Assembly: GCF_002929745.1 (NCBI RefSeq) | Contig: NZ_PJIQ01000008.1 | Span: 1 to 64,000, forward strand | Length of the DNA stretch: 64,000 bases | From: Arthrobacter sp. B1805 | GTDB taxonomy: Bacteria; Actinomycetota; Actinomycetes; Actinomycetales; Micrococcaceae | Direction: 5' to 3' | In this document: positions 35,803 through 43,115 of the stretch, one piece after another | How positions within the stretch are numbered: the first letter of the stretch is position 1 | Layout: the number at the start of each line of letters is the position of its first letter | Notes under the pieces: model-generated | What the model was told of the DNA's origin: nothing | Database searches by the model: none | What the model saw: only the letters and a program-made list of their open reading frames with translations | Translations under genes and position numbers: made by a program

Positions 35803-37628
35803 GCGTCCTCCCCCGCTGCAGTATGCTGCCCGCTCGGCAGGGCCGTCCGGAGCTGATGGGCCAGCACGTGCAATGCCTCCGCCGACGTCTGACGCGCCAG
35901 TGGCTCCAGGCACCGGTCGAAGGACGCCCGCTCCTTGTCCATCAAGCCTTCCACCCGCCGGGACAGGTTCTTCCGCGCTGTCGCCGTGAGGCGCCGGACG
36001 GCGTCGTCCCCGAAGACCGCCTCGAGGAGCTTCTGGCCTGCGATCGCCGACGCTCCGGCGATTCCTATCTCGCCACCGGTGAGTCCTCCGGTGGAGGCGA
36101 ACACGACGACCATGAGGGCCACCGCGATGCCGTTGACGCCGAAGGACAGCATGCGCGCGGTGAAGCGCTTGTCCGCGCCCTCGGCCTGCACGAGGTGCAG
36201 GAGGTCCTGCTGCCAGTCGCGGATCTCCCGGGCCACCTCGGACGAGAAGTCGTCGGCTCGCCACGGAGGCAGGCTCTCGAGCAGCACGGCGCCTGCGTGC
36301 TCGGACCTCCAGCGCCGCCGGGTGGCCTCGTCCGCCCGTGCCGCCTGCTCCACGATGACCGTCTGCAGACCGCTGCCGATGGCGTCGGCGACGGTGGCCG
36401 CCGGAGCCGGGCGACCTGTGAAGAAGGCGCTCACCCGGTCACGGGCCCATCCGATCCTCGTCTCGAGCCCGCGCATGAACTCGCCGGTGCCGACGAAATC
36501 CTGCCAGCGGGCGAGGACCTCGCCGCGCAGCAGCCTGCCATCCTCGGTCGACGCCAGGACGTCGGCGAGCGCGTCCCGGTAGGCATCGTCGGTCGAGGCC
36601 CGGAGGGCGTTGCCGACCGACTGCTCCTGCTCCGCAGCCTCCGCGATGGAATCGATCCGTCCTGCCAGCGCGCGCATGGCTCCCCTCACCGTGCGCCGCG
36701 CGATGTCGCGTCGGCCCTCCGCGTCCGCGGCGAGCGCCTGCAACCAGCGGGCGATGGGCTCGACGGCCTCCGGGGGAAGCATGCGCGACGGACCGAGGGA
36801 CATTTCCGGGACGACGAAGATGGGGGCGTGTCCGAGGTTCTCCGCGGAGAGCAGCGTGAGCAGGTCGCCCCGGATCTCCTCCTCGACACCGCGGGGAACG
36901 CGATCGAGCACGACCGCCACGAGGACGTCGCGTCGCCCCGCTTCAGCCAGCAGCTTCCACGGCACCGCATCTGCGTAGCGGTTCGCCGTCGTGACGAAGA
37001 TCCAGAGGTCCGCGGCCGCAAGCAACTGCCCCGCGAGCCGCCGGTTCTCGTCCGCGATGGAGTCGACATCGGGAGCATCGAGCAGTGCGAGTCCGATCGG
37101 CAGGGTGCGCGTGGGCCGCAGCAGCAGGGTGTCCGGTCCCGGCCCGGCATGCGGGCGTGGCAGCTGCGCGGGATCCCTCGGCTGCGCGTCGGTCGGCCGC
37201 ACGTCGATCGGCTGCACGTCGGTCGGCTGCACGGCGTCATCACTCAGGCGCACGCGGCTGAGTGACGGCAGGATGCGTTCGTCGTCGAACCATGCGCCGT
37301 CCTCCGGATGGTGCAGCAGGAGGGGCTGGCGGGTCGTGGGACGCACCGCGCCCGTCACGGAGACCGGGCGACCGACGAGCGCATTCACCAGCGTCGACTT
37401 TCCGGCGCCCGTCGAGCCGCCGACGACGGCGACGAGCGGGGCGTCGAGGTTCGCCAGCCGGGGAAGGATGTAGTCGTCGAGCTGGGCACGGGCCGCCACG
37501 GCGGATCCACGCGCCTGGACCGAACTGGCGAGGGCCAGGGGGAATGCGAGGTTCTCGAGTGCGGCCTGCACCTCGCGCAACAGCGGGGAGAGCCCGCGGG
37601 CTTCGCCGGCCAGGGAGGGTGCGCTCAT
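35799..37628 (-). CDS. Dynamin-like GTPase, partner of the downstream gene
   Basis: A 609-residue GTPase. P-loop GGSTGAGKST at 70-79, switch region VRPTTRQP, G3 LLDAPDVDSI and a G4-like VVLDRVP without a clear NKxD. Residues about 130-160 hold a short degenerate repeat (TDVQP/IDVRP/TDAQP) encoded by 15-base tandem units. The C-terminal half is long and helical with a hydrophobic stretch near 480-515 rich in Gly and Ala, able to dip into or cross a membrane. The order GTPase, helical bundle, membrane segment and helical tail is that of bacterial dynamin-like proteins. It ends in a 4-base overlap with the second GTPase. Confidence 0.75.
   Translation of the reverse strand: MSAPSLAGEARGLSPLLREVQAALENLAFPLALASSVQARGSAVAARAQLDDYILPRLANLDAPLVAVVGGSTGAGKSTLVNALVGRPVSVTGAVRPTTRQPLLLHHPEDGAWFDDERILPSLSRVRLSDDAVQPTDVQPIDVRPTDAQPRDPAQLPRPHAGPGPDTLLLRPTRTLPIGLALLDAPDVDSIADENRRLAGQLLAAADLWIFVTTANRYADAVPWKLLAEAGRRDVLVAVVLDRVPRGVEEEIRGDLLTLLSAENLGHAPIFVVPEMSLGPSRMLPPEAVEPIARWLQALAADAEGRRDIARRTVRGAMRALAGRIDSIAEAAEQEQSVGNALRASTDDAYRDALADVLASTEDGRLLRGEVLARWQDFVGTGEFMRGLETRIGWARDRVSAFFTGRPAPAATVADAIGSGLQTVIVEQAARADEATRRRWRSEHAGAVLLESLPPWRADDFSSEVAREIRDWQQDLLHLVQAEGADKRFTARMLSFGVNGIAVALMVVVFASTGGLTGGEIGIAGASAIAGQKLLEAVFGDDAVRRLTATARKNLSRRVEGLMDKERASFDRCLEPLARQTSAEALHVLAHQLRTALPSGQHTAAGEDA
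37180..37239. repeat. About four 15-base tandem units inside the GTPase gene
   Basis: Near-identical 15-base units, consensus CGGCTGCACGTCGGT, occur about four times. They encode five-residue repeats (TDVQP-like) between the P-loop and G3 of the GTPase. The unit length keeps frame, so unit-number change would lengthen or shorten a linker. Confidence 0.8.
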
Positions 37629-37719
37629 GGCTCCATCATGCCAGCCCTGGCGTGCCGCATCGGCGGTTCCCGCTGGTGAGCAGCCCCCGACGACAACTGG
37701 CGGGCAACCCCATACGACA

Positions 37720-37756
37720 GAAAGTCCCGGACATCGTGATGATGTCCGGGACTTTC
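37720..37756 (-). terminator. Terminator of the tRNA pair
   Basis: A perfect 16-base-pair inverted repeat (arms 37720-37735 and 37741-37756, 5-base loop) lies just downstream of tRNA-Glu on the minus strand, with a pyrimidine-rich stretch following. It should end the tRNA transcript before the GTPase gene. Confidence 0.8.
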
Positions 37757-37777
37757 CTTATGTCCTTGCGGACGCTG

Positions 37778-37850
37778 TGACCCCAGCGGGATTCGAACCC
37801 GCGTTACCGCCGTGAGAGGGCAGCGTACTAGGCCGCTATACGATGGGGCC
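37778..37850 (-). tRNA. tRNA-Glu (anticodon CTC)
   Basis: A 73-base tRNA on the minus strand, CCA not encoded. The acceptor stem GGCCCCA pairs with TGGGGTC (one G-T pair); the T arm carries GTTCGAATCCC. The anticodon loop is CTCTCAC, flanked by stem bases, giving CTC for GAG codons. It lies about 1 kb downstream of gltX, which encodes the enzyme that charges it. Confidence 0.93.
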
Positions 37851-37916
37851 AGTACTTGTACATCTTACTACTGCTTTTGTACTGCTTTTGCCACCCTGTC
37901 CATGAACAGGATTGCG

Positions 37917-37988
37917 CTGGGGTACCAGGACTCGAACCTAGAATGTTGGTACCAGAAACCAGTGTGTTGCCAATTACACCATACCCCA
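37917..37988 (-). tRNA. tRNA-Gln (anticodon CTG)
   Basis: A 72-base tRNA on the minus strand, CCA not encoded. The acceptor stem TGGGGTA pairs with TACCCCA, the discriminator is G, and the T arm contains GGTTCGAGTCC. The anticodon loop TTCTGGT gives CTG, reading CAG. It is upstream of tRNA-Glu with 66 bases between, so both are probably cut from one transcript. In bacteria without a glutaminyl-tRNA synthetase, GltX also charges this tRNA with glutamate before amidation. Confidence 0.93.
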
Positions 37989-38054
37989 ATGGCACTTTTC
38001 GAAGACCCGATCCTGCTGGGTTTCGCTCGCGTAACCGCTCCGCGCCGAGAAATA

Positions 38055-38084
38055 ACTTTACCGGACAGAGGCCATGAACTGCAA
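38055..38084 (-). promoter_or_regulatory. Possible promoter for the tRNA pair
   Basis: On the minus strand TTGCAG (38079-38084) and TAAAGT (38055-38060) are spaced by 18 bases, about 65 bases upstream of tRNA-Gln. They overlap the end of the HAD gene. This is pattern matching only. Confidence 0.35.
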
Positions 38085-38861
38085 AACGGCGTCCAGCCCC
38101 GTGATGCGTGGCACCTCCGCCGCCCTGTCCGCGGCCCGGCGATCCGGCACCCCGCCAGGTGCCCCCGCCTCCGACCCGGTCCCCGCGCGGTCGAGCCAGA
38201 CCCCCACCAGCCCGGCCGCCCGCGCCCCCTTCGCGTCGATCAACCGATTGTCTCCGACGTAGAGCGTGCGTGAGGGATCGGCTCCGATCAGGCGTGCTCC
38301 CTCCAGGTAGATCCGCGGGTCGGGCTTCGCCACCCCGACCGTGTCGATGCCCACTAGTACCCTGATGCGCGTCAGTCCCGCACGGTCCAGTTTGGCCCGC
38401 TGGTAGTCGTGCACGTTGTTGCTGACAGCGCCGTAGGGCACTCCCCGCGCATCGAGCTCATCCAGCAGCGGCACCACGTCGTCGTACGCCCTGAAGTGCA
38501 GCGGAAGCGTCCTCTCGTAGGCCCGCACCCATGCATCGGCCGCCTGACCCAGGAACGGCTCGCGGGTGAAGCCAGATCGGGCATGGCGGATGCGGTGCAC
38601 CCGCTGCTCCTCGAAGGTGAGCTCCCCCGCGAGGAACCGGTCGTAGTGCCTCTGCGGGTCCGTCGTGTACAGGGTCTTGTAGCGCACCCAGTCATCGTCG
38701 CTGAGGTGGCTGAGGGCAGGATCGGGGATGGACTGCAGCGTCCGGCCCATGGCGTGCTCGAGGTCCACCAGGGTGTCGTCAATGTCGAACAGCACGCCGT
38801 CGACGCCGCGCTGCGCCCCTCCGACCGTCGGCTCCTGCATCTGCCGGTCCGGATCGATCAT
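38058..38861 (-). CDS. HAD family hydrolase
   Basis: A 267-residue haloacid-dehalogenase-type phosphatase. Motif I is FDIDDTLVD (near 25-33) with the nucleophile and acid Asp pair, motif II is VSNNVHDYQ, the motif III Lys lies in VGVAKPDPRIYLEGA, and motif IV is YVGDNRLIDAKGARAAG. A helical cap of about 100 residues follows motif I, as in the phosphoglycolate phosphatase-like group. Substrate unknown. It starts 3 bases after the gltX stop, so it is cotranscribed with it. The last residues before the stop sit on the putative tRNA promoter. Confidence 0.88.
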   Translation of the reverse strand: MIDPDRQMQEPTVGGAQRGVDGVLFDIDDTLVDLEHAMGRTLQSIPDPALSHLSDDDWVRYKTLYTTDPQRHYDRFLAGELTFEEQRVHRIRHARSGFTREPFLGQAADAWVRAYERTLPLHFRAYDDVVPLLDELDARGVPYGAVSNNVHDYQRAKLDRAGLTRIRVLVGIDTVGVAKPDPRIYLEGARLIGADPSRTLYVGDNRLIDAKGARAAGLVGVWLDRAGTGSEAGAPGGVPDRRAADRAAEVPRITGLDAVLQFMASVR

Positions 38862-38864
38862 CGG

Positions 38865-40373
38865 TCAGCCCACCGTCGCCCTGAGTGCCCGGACCCGGGC
38901 GAGCGAGGAATCCCGGCCGAGGATGACCATCGACTCGAACAGGGGCGGTGAGATCCGGCGGCCAGAGATAGCGGTCCGCAGCGGTCCGAAAGCGAGCCGC
39001 GGCTTGAGCCCGAGGGTGTCGACGAGGGCGCTGCGTAGAGCAGACTGCAGGGCCTCGGAGTCCCAGGTCGGGCAGGCTTCGAGCGCAGCGAGGGTCACGT
39101 CGAGGACCTCGCCGAGATTCTCCGGCAATCCCTTGCGGGCGTCGTCCGCGATGTCGATGGAGTCATCCGCCTTGAAGAGGAAAGCGAGCATCTCCGGAGC
39201 CTCGCCCAGAAGGGTGATGCGTTCCTGGATGAGCGGAGCCGCCTCGGCCACTATGCGGAGCTCGTCCTCCGTCGGATCGGCGCCGATGACCCCGGCAGCA
39301 GCGAGGTACGGCAGGAGCCGCGATCGGAACTCGGCCGGGTCCAGGAGCCGCACGTGCGTGCCGTTGATCGCTTCGGCCTTCTTGAGGTCGAAGCGTGCCG
39401 GGTTCGCGAGGACATCGCGCACGTCGAACTTTTCGACCAGCTGTTCCACGAAGAAGATGTCCTCATCGGCGGACAGGCTCCAGCCGAGGAGCGACAAATA
39501 GTTGAGGAGGCCCTCCCGGATGAACCCACGCTCGCGGTGCAGGAAGAGGTTGGACTCGGGATCACGCTTGGACAGCTTCTTGTTGCCCTGGCCCATGACG
39601 TACGGCAGGTGCCCGAACAGCGGCATGTAGCGGGCTACTCCGATGTCGATCAGCGCACGGTACAGGGCTACCTGTCGCGGTGTGGAGGACAAAAGGTCCT
39701 CCCCCCGCAGCACGTGCGTGATGCCCATGAGGGCGTCGTCGACCGGGTTCACGAGCGTATAGAGCGGCGCGCCGTTCGCGCGCACGACGGCGAAGTCCGG
39801 AACGCTGCCGGCGCGGAACGTGATGTCGCCGCGCACGAGATCCGTGAAGGTGATGTCCTCGTCCGGCATACGCAGGCGCAGGACCGCGGGACGGCCGGCG
39901 GATCGGAAGGCGTCCTTCTGCTCCTCCGTAAGGTCACGGTCGAAATTGTCGTAGCCGAGCTTGACGTCGCGCCCCGCCGCCCTGTGCCGTTCCTCCACCT
40001 CGTCCGGAGTGGAGAAGGACTCGTAGAGGTGGCCTGCTGCAACGAGGCGATCGATGACGTCCCTGTACAGGTCGCTGCGCTGCGACTGCCGGTACGGTGC
40101 GTGCGGGCCTCCTACCTCGACTCCCTCGTCCCAGTCGATGCCGAGCCACCTCATCGCTTCGAGGAGCTGTTCGTAGCTCTCCTCGCTGTCACGGGCGGCA
40201 TCGGTGTCCTCGATGCGGAAGATCAGCTTCCCGCCGGTATGGCGTGCGTAGGCCCAGTTGAACAGGGCGGTCCTGATCAGGCCGACATGGGGCGTACCGG
40301 TCGGCGATGGGCAGAACCGGACCCGAACGGGTGTGGCATCGGTGACAGTGGGGAGGTCTGCGGCAATAGTCAT
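38865..40373 (-). CDS. gltX: Glutamyl-tRNA synthetase
   Basis: A 502-residue class I synthetase. The HIGH-type motif is in [12 protein letters not shown] (near residues 22-33) and the KMSKS-type loop is KKLSKRD (near 258). [19 protein letters not shown] and [14 protein letters not shown] are further GluRS signatures. Length is normal for the bacterial enzyme. It is the second gene after the FAH-family gene on the minus strand (89 bases apart) and is followed by HAD and by tRNA-Glu and tRNA-Gln. Confidence 0.97.
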   Translation of the reverse strand: MTIAADLPTVTDATPVRVRFCPSPTGTPHVGLIRTALFNWAYARHTGGKLIFRIEDTDAARDSEESYEQLLEAMRWLGIDWDEGVEVGGPHAPYRQSQRSDLYRDVIDRLVAAGHLYESFSTPDEVEERHRAAGRDVKLGYDNFDRDLTEEQKDAFRSAGRPAVLRLRMPDEDITFTDLVRGDITFRAGSVPDFAVVRANGAPLYTLVNPVDDALMGITHVLRGEDLLSSTPRQVALYRALIDIGVARYMPLFGHLPYVMGQGNKKLSKRDPESNLFLHRERGFIREGLLNYLSLLGWSLSADEDIFFVEQLVEKFDVRDVLANPARFDLKKAEAINGTHVRLLDPAEFRSRLLPYLAAAGVIGADPTEDELRIVAEAAPLIQERITLLGEAPEMLAFLFKADDSIDIADDARKGLPENLGEVLDVTLAALEACPTWDSEALQSALRSALVDTLGLKPRLAFGPLRTAISGRRISPPLFESMVILGRDSSLARVRALRATVG

Positions 40374-40462
40374 GATGATCCCAGTCTAGGTGGGAGCGTC
40401 AGGGCCGTCGGTGCCCCGGCACGCCGCGGGGCCTCCCTGATCGGGCCCCACGGCGGTGACGG

Positions 40463-41236
40463 CTATCGGCGCGCCGGGTTGGAGAGCCGTCCGATTCCTT
40501 CGATGTCGACGTCGAACCGCTGGCCGTCGGTGATCATGCCCACGCCGGCGGGCGTTCCCGTGAGGATGATGTCGCCGGGCAGCAGGGTAAATGCCTGGGA
40601 GACGTAGGCCACCAGCTCCCGGGCACCCCAGATCATGTCGCTGGTCGAGCCGTCCTGGCGGAGTTCGCCGTCGAGCGTTCCACGGATGCTCAGGTTCTCG
40701 GGGTCCAGGTCGGTCTCGATCCAGGGCCCGATCGGGCAGGACGTGTCGAATCCCTTGGCCCGCGCCCACTGGTTGTCCGTCTTCTGGACGTCCCGCGCCG
40801 TCAGGTCGTTCGCGCAGGTGTAGCCGAAGACGACGTCGTCGACGCGCTCGATGGGAACGTCCTTGCAGATGCGGCCGATGACGACGGCCAGTTCGGCCTC
40901 GTAGGAGATCTGGTCGGAGAAGGACGGCAGCATGACCGGGTCACCCGGGCCGATGACCGAGGTATTCGGCTTGAGGAACATCAACGGCGCGGCCGGCGTC
41001 TCGTTGCCCATTTCCTGGATGTGATCGGCGTAGTTGCGCCCGATCCCAATCACCTTGCTGCGGGGGATGACGGGCGCGAGGAGCCTAACGTCGTCCAGGG
41101 CGTGGCGCGCTCCGGTCAGTTGGACACCGGCGTAGAAAGGATCGCCCTGGATGACAGCGACTTCCTCGCTGCCGGGCGCTCCTTCCACGACACCGAACAA
41201 TGGATCATCATTTACGACAAAGCGTGCAATTCGCAT
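40463..41236 (-). CDS. Fumarylacetoacetate hydrolase family protein
   Basis: A 257-residue FAH-fold enzyme. A short N-terminal domain is followed by the catalytic fold with IGIGRNYADHIQEMG, the metal-binding EAELAVVIGR (Glu ligands), a DLTARDVQ segment and ILTGTPAGVG near the end. Members hydrolyse or decarboxylate acylpyruvates and related beta-diketo acids (oxaloacetate decarboxylase, acylpyruvase). Placement before gltX is common in actinobacteria and does not reveal the substrate. It is insulated from the upstream peptide gene by a strong terminator at 41365-41414. Confidence 0.9.
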   Translation of the reverse strand: MRIARFVVNDDPLFGVVEGAPGSEEVAVIQGDPFYAGVQLTGARHALDDVRLLAPVIPRSKVIGIGRNYADHIQEMGNETPAAPLMFLKPNTSVIGPGDPVMLPSFSDQISYEAELAVVIGRICKDVPIERVDDVVFGYTCANDLTARDVQKTDNQWARAKGFDTSCPIGPWIETDLDPENLSIRGTLDGELRQDGSTSDMIWGARELVAYVSQAFTLLPGDIILTGTPAGVGMITDGQRFDVDIEGIGRLSNPARR

Positions 41237-41364
41237 GGAGCCAAGCCTAGCGCTGGAGCAGCACAGCGGCAGTCGCCCGTCGTCGCGCCGTTGTCACGCC
41301 GTCGTCAGGTATGCGTCCCGCCGGCGCCGGAAAGGCGTCACGCTCGCGTCGGGCAGGAAGCGCG

Positions 41365-41414
41365 AAAAAATACCGCGGGCACTCCCTCCCCAGAAACGAG
41401 GGTGCCCGCGGTAT
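41365..41414 (-). terminator. Strong intrinsic terminator of the secreted-peptide gene
   Basis: ATACCGCGGGCAC (41370-41382) and its exact complement (41402-41414) form a 13-base-pair stem extended by a partly paired apex. On the minus strand it is followed at once by six T residues (41365-41370). It sits between the peptide gene and the FAH-family gene and is the most classical terminator in the window apart from the ilv attenuator. Confidence 0.88.
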
Positions 41415-41482
41415 CAGAACCGGCTCTGCAACCGGTGCAGCGGTCCTGCGCCCTACTGACGGGATGACCCGCCGACGGTTGG

Positions 41483-41623
41483 CTAGAAGGGCCAGGATCC
41501 GACACGGTCGGGAGAGGAGACGGGAGCAACGGTGCCCGACTTGGCCGGAGCCGCGTTGGCTGCTGCGGCGCCGCCGGTGATGATGAGGGTTGCGAGGAGG
41601 AATGCGGAGGTGATGCGCTTCAT
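41483..41623 (-). CDS. Secreted mini-peptide precursor (46 residues)
   Basis: A 46-codon gene. The N-terminus MKRITSAFLLATLIITGG is a clear Sec signal peptide, with an Ala-rich cleavage region ending ANA near residue 24. The remaining 22 residues begin APAKSGTVAPV and end DRVGSWPF. There are no Cys residues and no sign of a bacteriocin leader. AAAGGA lies 8 bases before the ATG. It has its own promoter-like sequence (41696-41723) and a strong terminator, so it is a single-gene transcript. It is divergent from a TPR protein. A signalling peptide, a processed wall peptide, or a small secreted protein of unknown use are all possible. Confidence 0.75.
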   Translation of the reverse strand: MKRITSAFLLATLIITGGAAAANAAPAKSGTVAPVSSPDRVGSWPF

Positions 41624-41695
41624 GGCAGGAGTCCTTTGGGTGGAATTGGCAGTGGAGGTGAGATACCGCCCAATACCACGAGCGGCTCGTCAATC

Positions 41696-41723
41696 ATCGT
41701 AAGCCACTCCAGCCACTTCTAAA
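41696..41723 (-). promoter_or_regulatory. Probable promoter of the mini-peptide gene
   Basis: On the minus strand TTTAGA (41718-41723) and TACGAT (41696-41701) are spaced by 16 bases, which leaves an untranslated leader of about 65 bases before the AAAGGA site. The divergent region has visibly lower GC than its surroundings. Confidence 0.45.
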
Positions 41724-41747
41724 CATTCTTGAGGCCTTTTTCTGAAG

Positions 41748-41773
41748 TATTGTCCGACCGAATCGCGGTCGGA
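41748..41773 (+). promoter_or_regulatory. -10-like element and palindromic operator before the TPR gene
   Basis: TATTGT (41748-41753) resembles a -10 box. It runs into a perfect 8-base inverted repeat, TCCGACCG (41753-41760) and CGGTCGGA (41766-41773) with a 5-base spacer, covering the expected transcription start. A dimeric repressor bound there would silence the TPR gene. The palindrome could alternatively form an RNA hairpin in the 5' leader. Confidence 0.5.
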
Positions 41774-41836
41774 TGACGAAAACCCGAATAATGGGATCGA
41801 GTTGCCCGATCAACGCGGAAGCCGAAGGTGCGCAGA

Positions 41837-42874
41837 ATGTACGGAGAAGCGGCGGGCCAGCGGTTGCTGCTCGAGCTACGAGCCCGCGACGCGTGGAACC
41901 AGCGGGACTACACGGGAGCCCAGAAACTGGCCGAGGAATTGGCGGCGGCGGCTCTCGAGGGCGGGGACGACCTCGGCTGGTGGAACGCTACGTTCCTGAT
42001 CGGGGAATGCCTGAGGAAACAAGGGCTCATGGAGGAGTCCCGATTCGTTGCAGATGAACTTGCCGGGCACCCTCTCACCAGGCGGTCGAGGGCACTGAGC
42101 GCACGGGTGTTCACCCTGCGGGCTTTCGCCCTGCAGGGCACCGGCGATCTCGCCACAGCAGTGGAGGCAGCGCGTCGTGCCGTTGCGGAAGCTCGGCTCG
42201 AGCCGGACCACAACGCCATCGTCATCGAGGCCCAGAATGCCCTCATCGCCGCACTGGCGGAAAGTGGCCAGCTCGAGGACGCCTGGACGGAGTGCCGCAA
42301 CCTCGCGGGACTTCTCGATGAGAACCCGGACAACAAGTACGCGGGCCAGTCCTACTGGGCTATCGGCAACGTGGCCTTCCTCCTCAAACACATCACCGAG
42401 GGAGTGTCCTACCACGAGCTCGCAGCGAAGACCCTGTCACCGACGAACGACCTCGATCTGTGGGCGCGATTCAATCGGGGATCGGCGGATTTCCGACTCG
42501 CAGCGGGTGTTATCGAGCCCGAGACGCTCGAGTGCATCGAGCGGGCCGAACTCGCCAGCTCCATCGTCGGAGGAACCGAGCGTGACCGTCTCGAGCTGAA
42601 GCTGATCCGGGCGCAATGGCTCGTCCTCACCGGGCAGTTCGAGGCCTCGATCGACCAACTGTCCGAGGTCATCGCCCACCAGGACCTCCTGGCGACCCAC
42701 GTCGCCGCGCAGGCCCACTTCCTCCAAGGGCAGGCACTCTCGGCGCGTACCAGCAACGCGGAGGCCGCGGTACACCTCGAGGAGAGCGAACAGCTCTTCC
42801 TGCGGTCGGGTGCCCGCGAACGGGCAGCAACAGCCCGAGCCCTGCTGGACACCCTGCGGGAGCAGCAGTCATGA
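41837..42874 (+). CDS. TPR-repeat protein without a DNA-binding domain
   Basis: A 345-residue soluble protein made almost wholly of antiparallel helix pairs (tetratricopeptide-like), for example RDAWNQRDYTGAQKLAEELAA, ALQGTGDLATAVEAARRAV, ALIAALAESGQLEDAWTECR and WLVLTGQFEASIDQLSEVI. No HTH, enzyme motif, signal peptide or membrane segment is seen. The ATG at 41837 has GAAGG about 9 bases before it; a GTG at 41828 is less likely. Size and all-TPR build resemble Rap-type peptide receptors, and a secreted peptide gene lies head-to-head with it. A general scaffold role is equally possible. A GGDEF-EAL gene follows on the same strand after 241 bases. Confidence 0.8.
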   Translation: MYGEAAGQRLLLELRARDAWNQRDYTGAQKLAEELAAAALEGGDDLGWWNATFLIGECLRKQGLMEESRFVADELAGHPLTRRSRALSARVFTLRAFALQGTGDLATAVEAARRAVAEARLEPDHNAIVIEAQNALIAALAESGQLEDAWTECRNLAGLLDENPDNKYAGQSYWAIGNVAFLLKHITEGVSYHELAAKTLSPTNDLDLWARFNRGSADFRLAAGVIEPETLECIERAELASSIVGGTERDRLELKLIRAQWLVLTGQFEASIDQLSEVIAHQDLLATHVAAQAHFLQGQALSARTSNAEAAVHLEESEQLFLRSGARERAATARALLDTLREQQS

Positions 42875-43115
42875 TGCAGCACCACCTCACGGCACCGGTC
42901 AGGCGCGATGTCAAGGAGGAGTAGGCGACCGGCCGGGCGCCAGCGCGTGGCGCCGATGGCATAGAGTCATCTTCAGGCCCTGGTCGGGCCGGGCGTTTTC
43001 CCCCATTACTCCCACCCCGGCCGGGGCTCACCCATGCCGGGCGTGGACGTCGGCGGGAACACGCGCTCCACCCGTGCTCCCCTACCCACGCTCGACGGAC
43101 TGTACGCTGGAGCCG

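Noticed and set aside
41237-41482. A second gene between the FAH-family gene and the mini-peptide
   Set aside because: Only the terminator is convincing; other frames there are short and Arg-rich.
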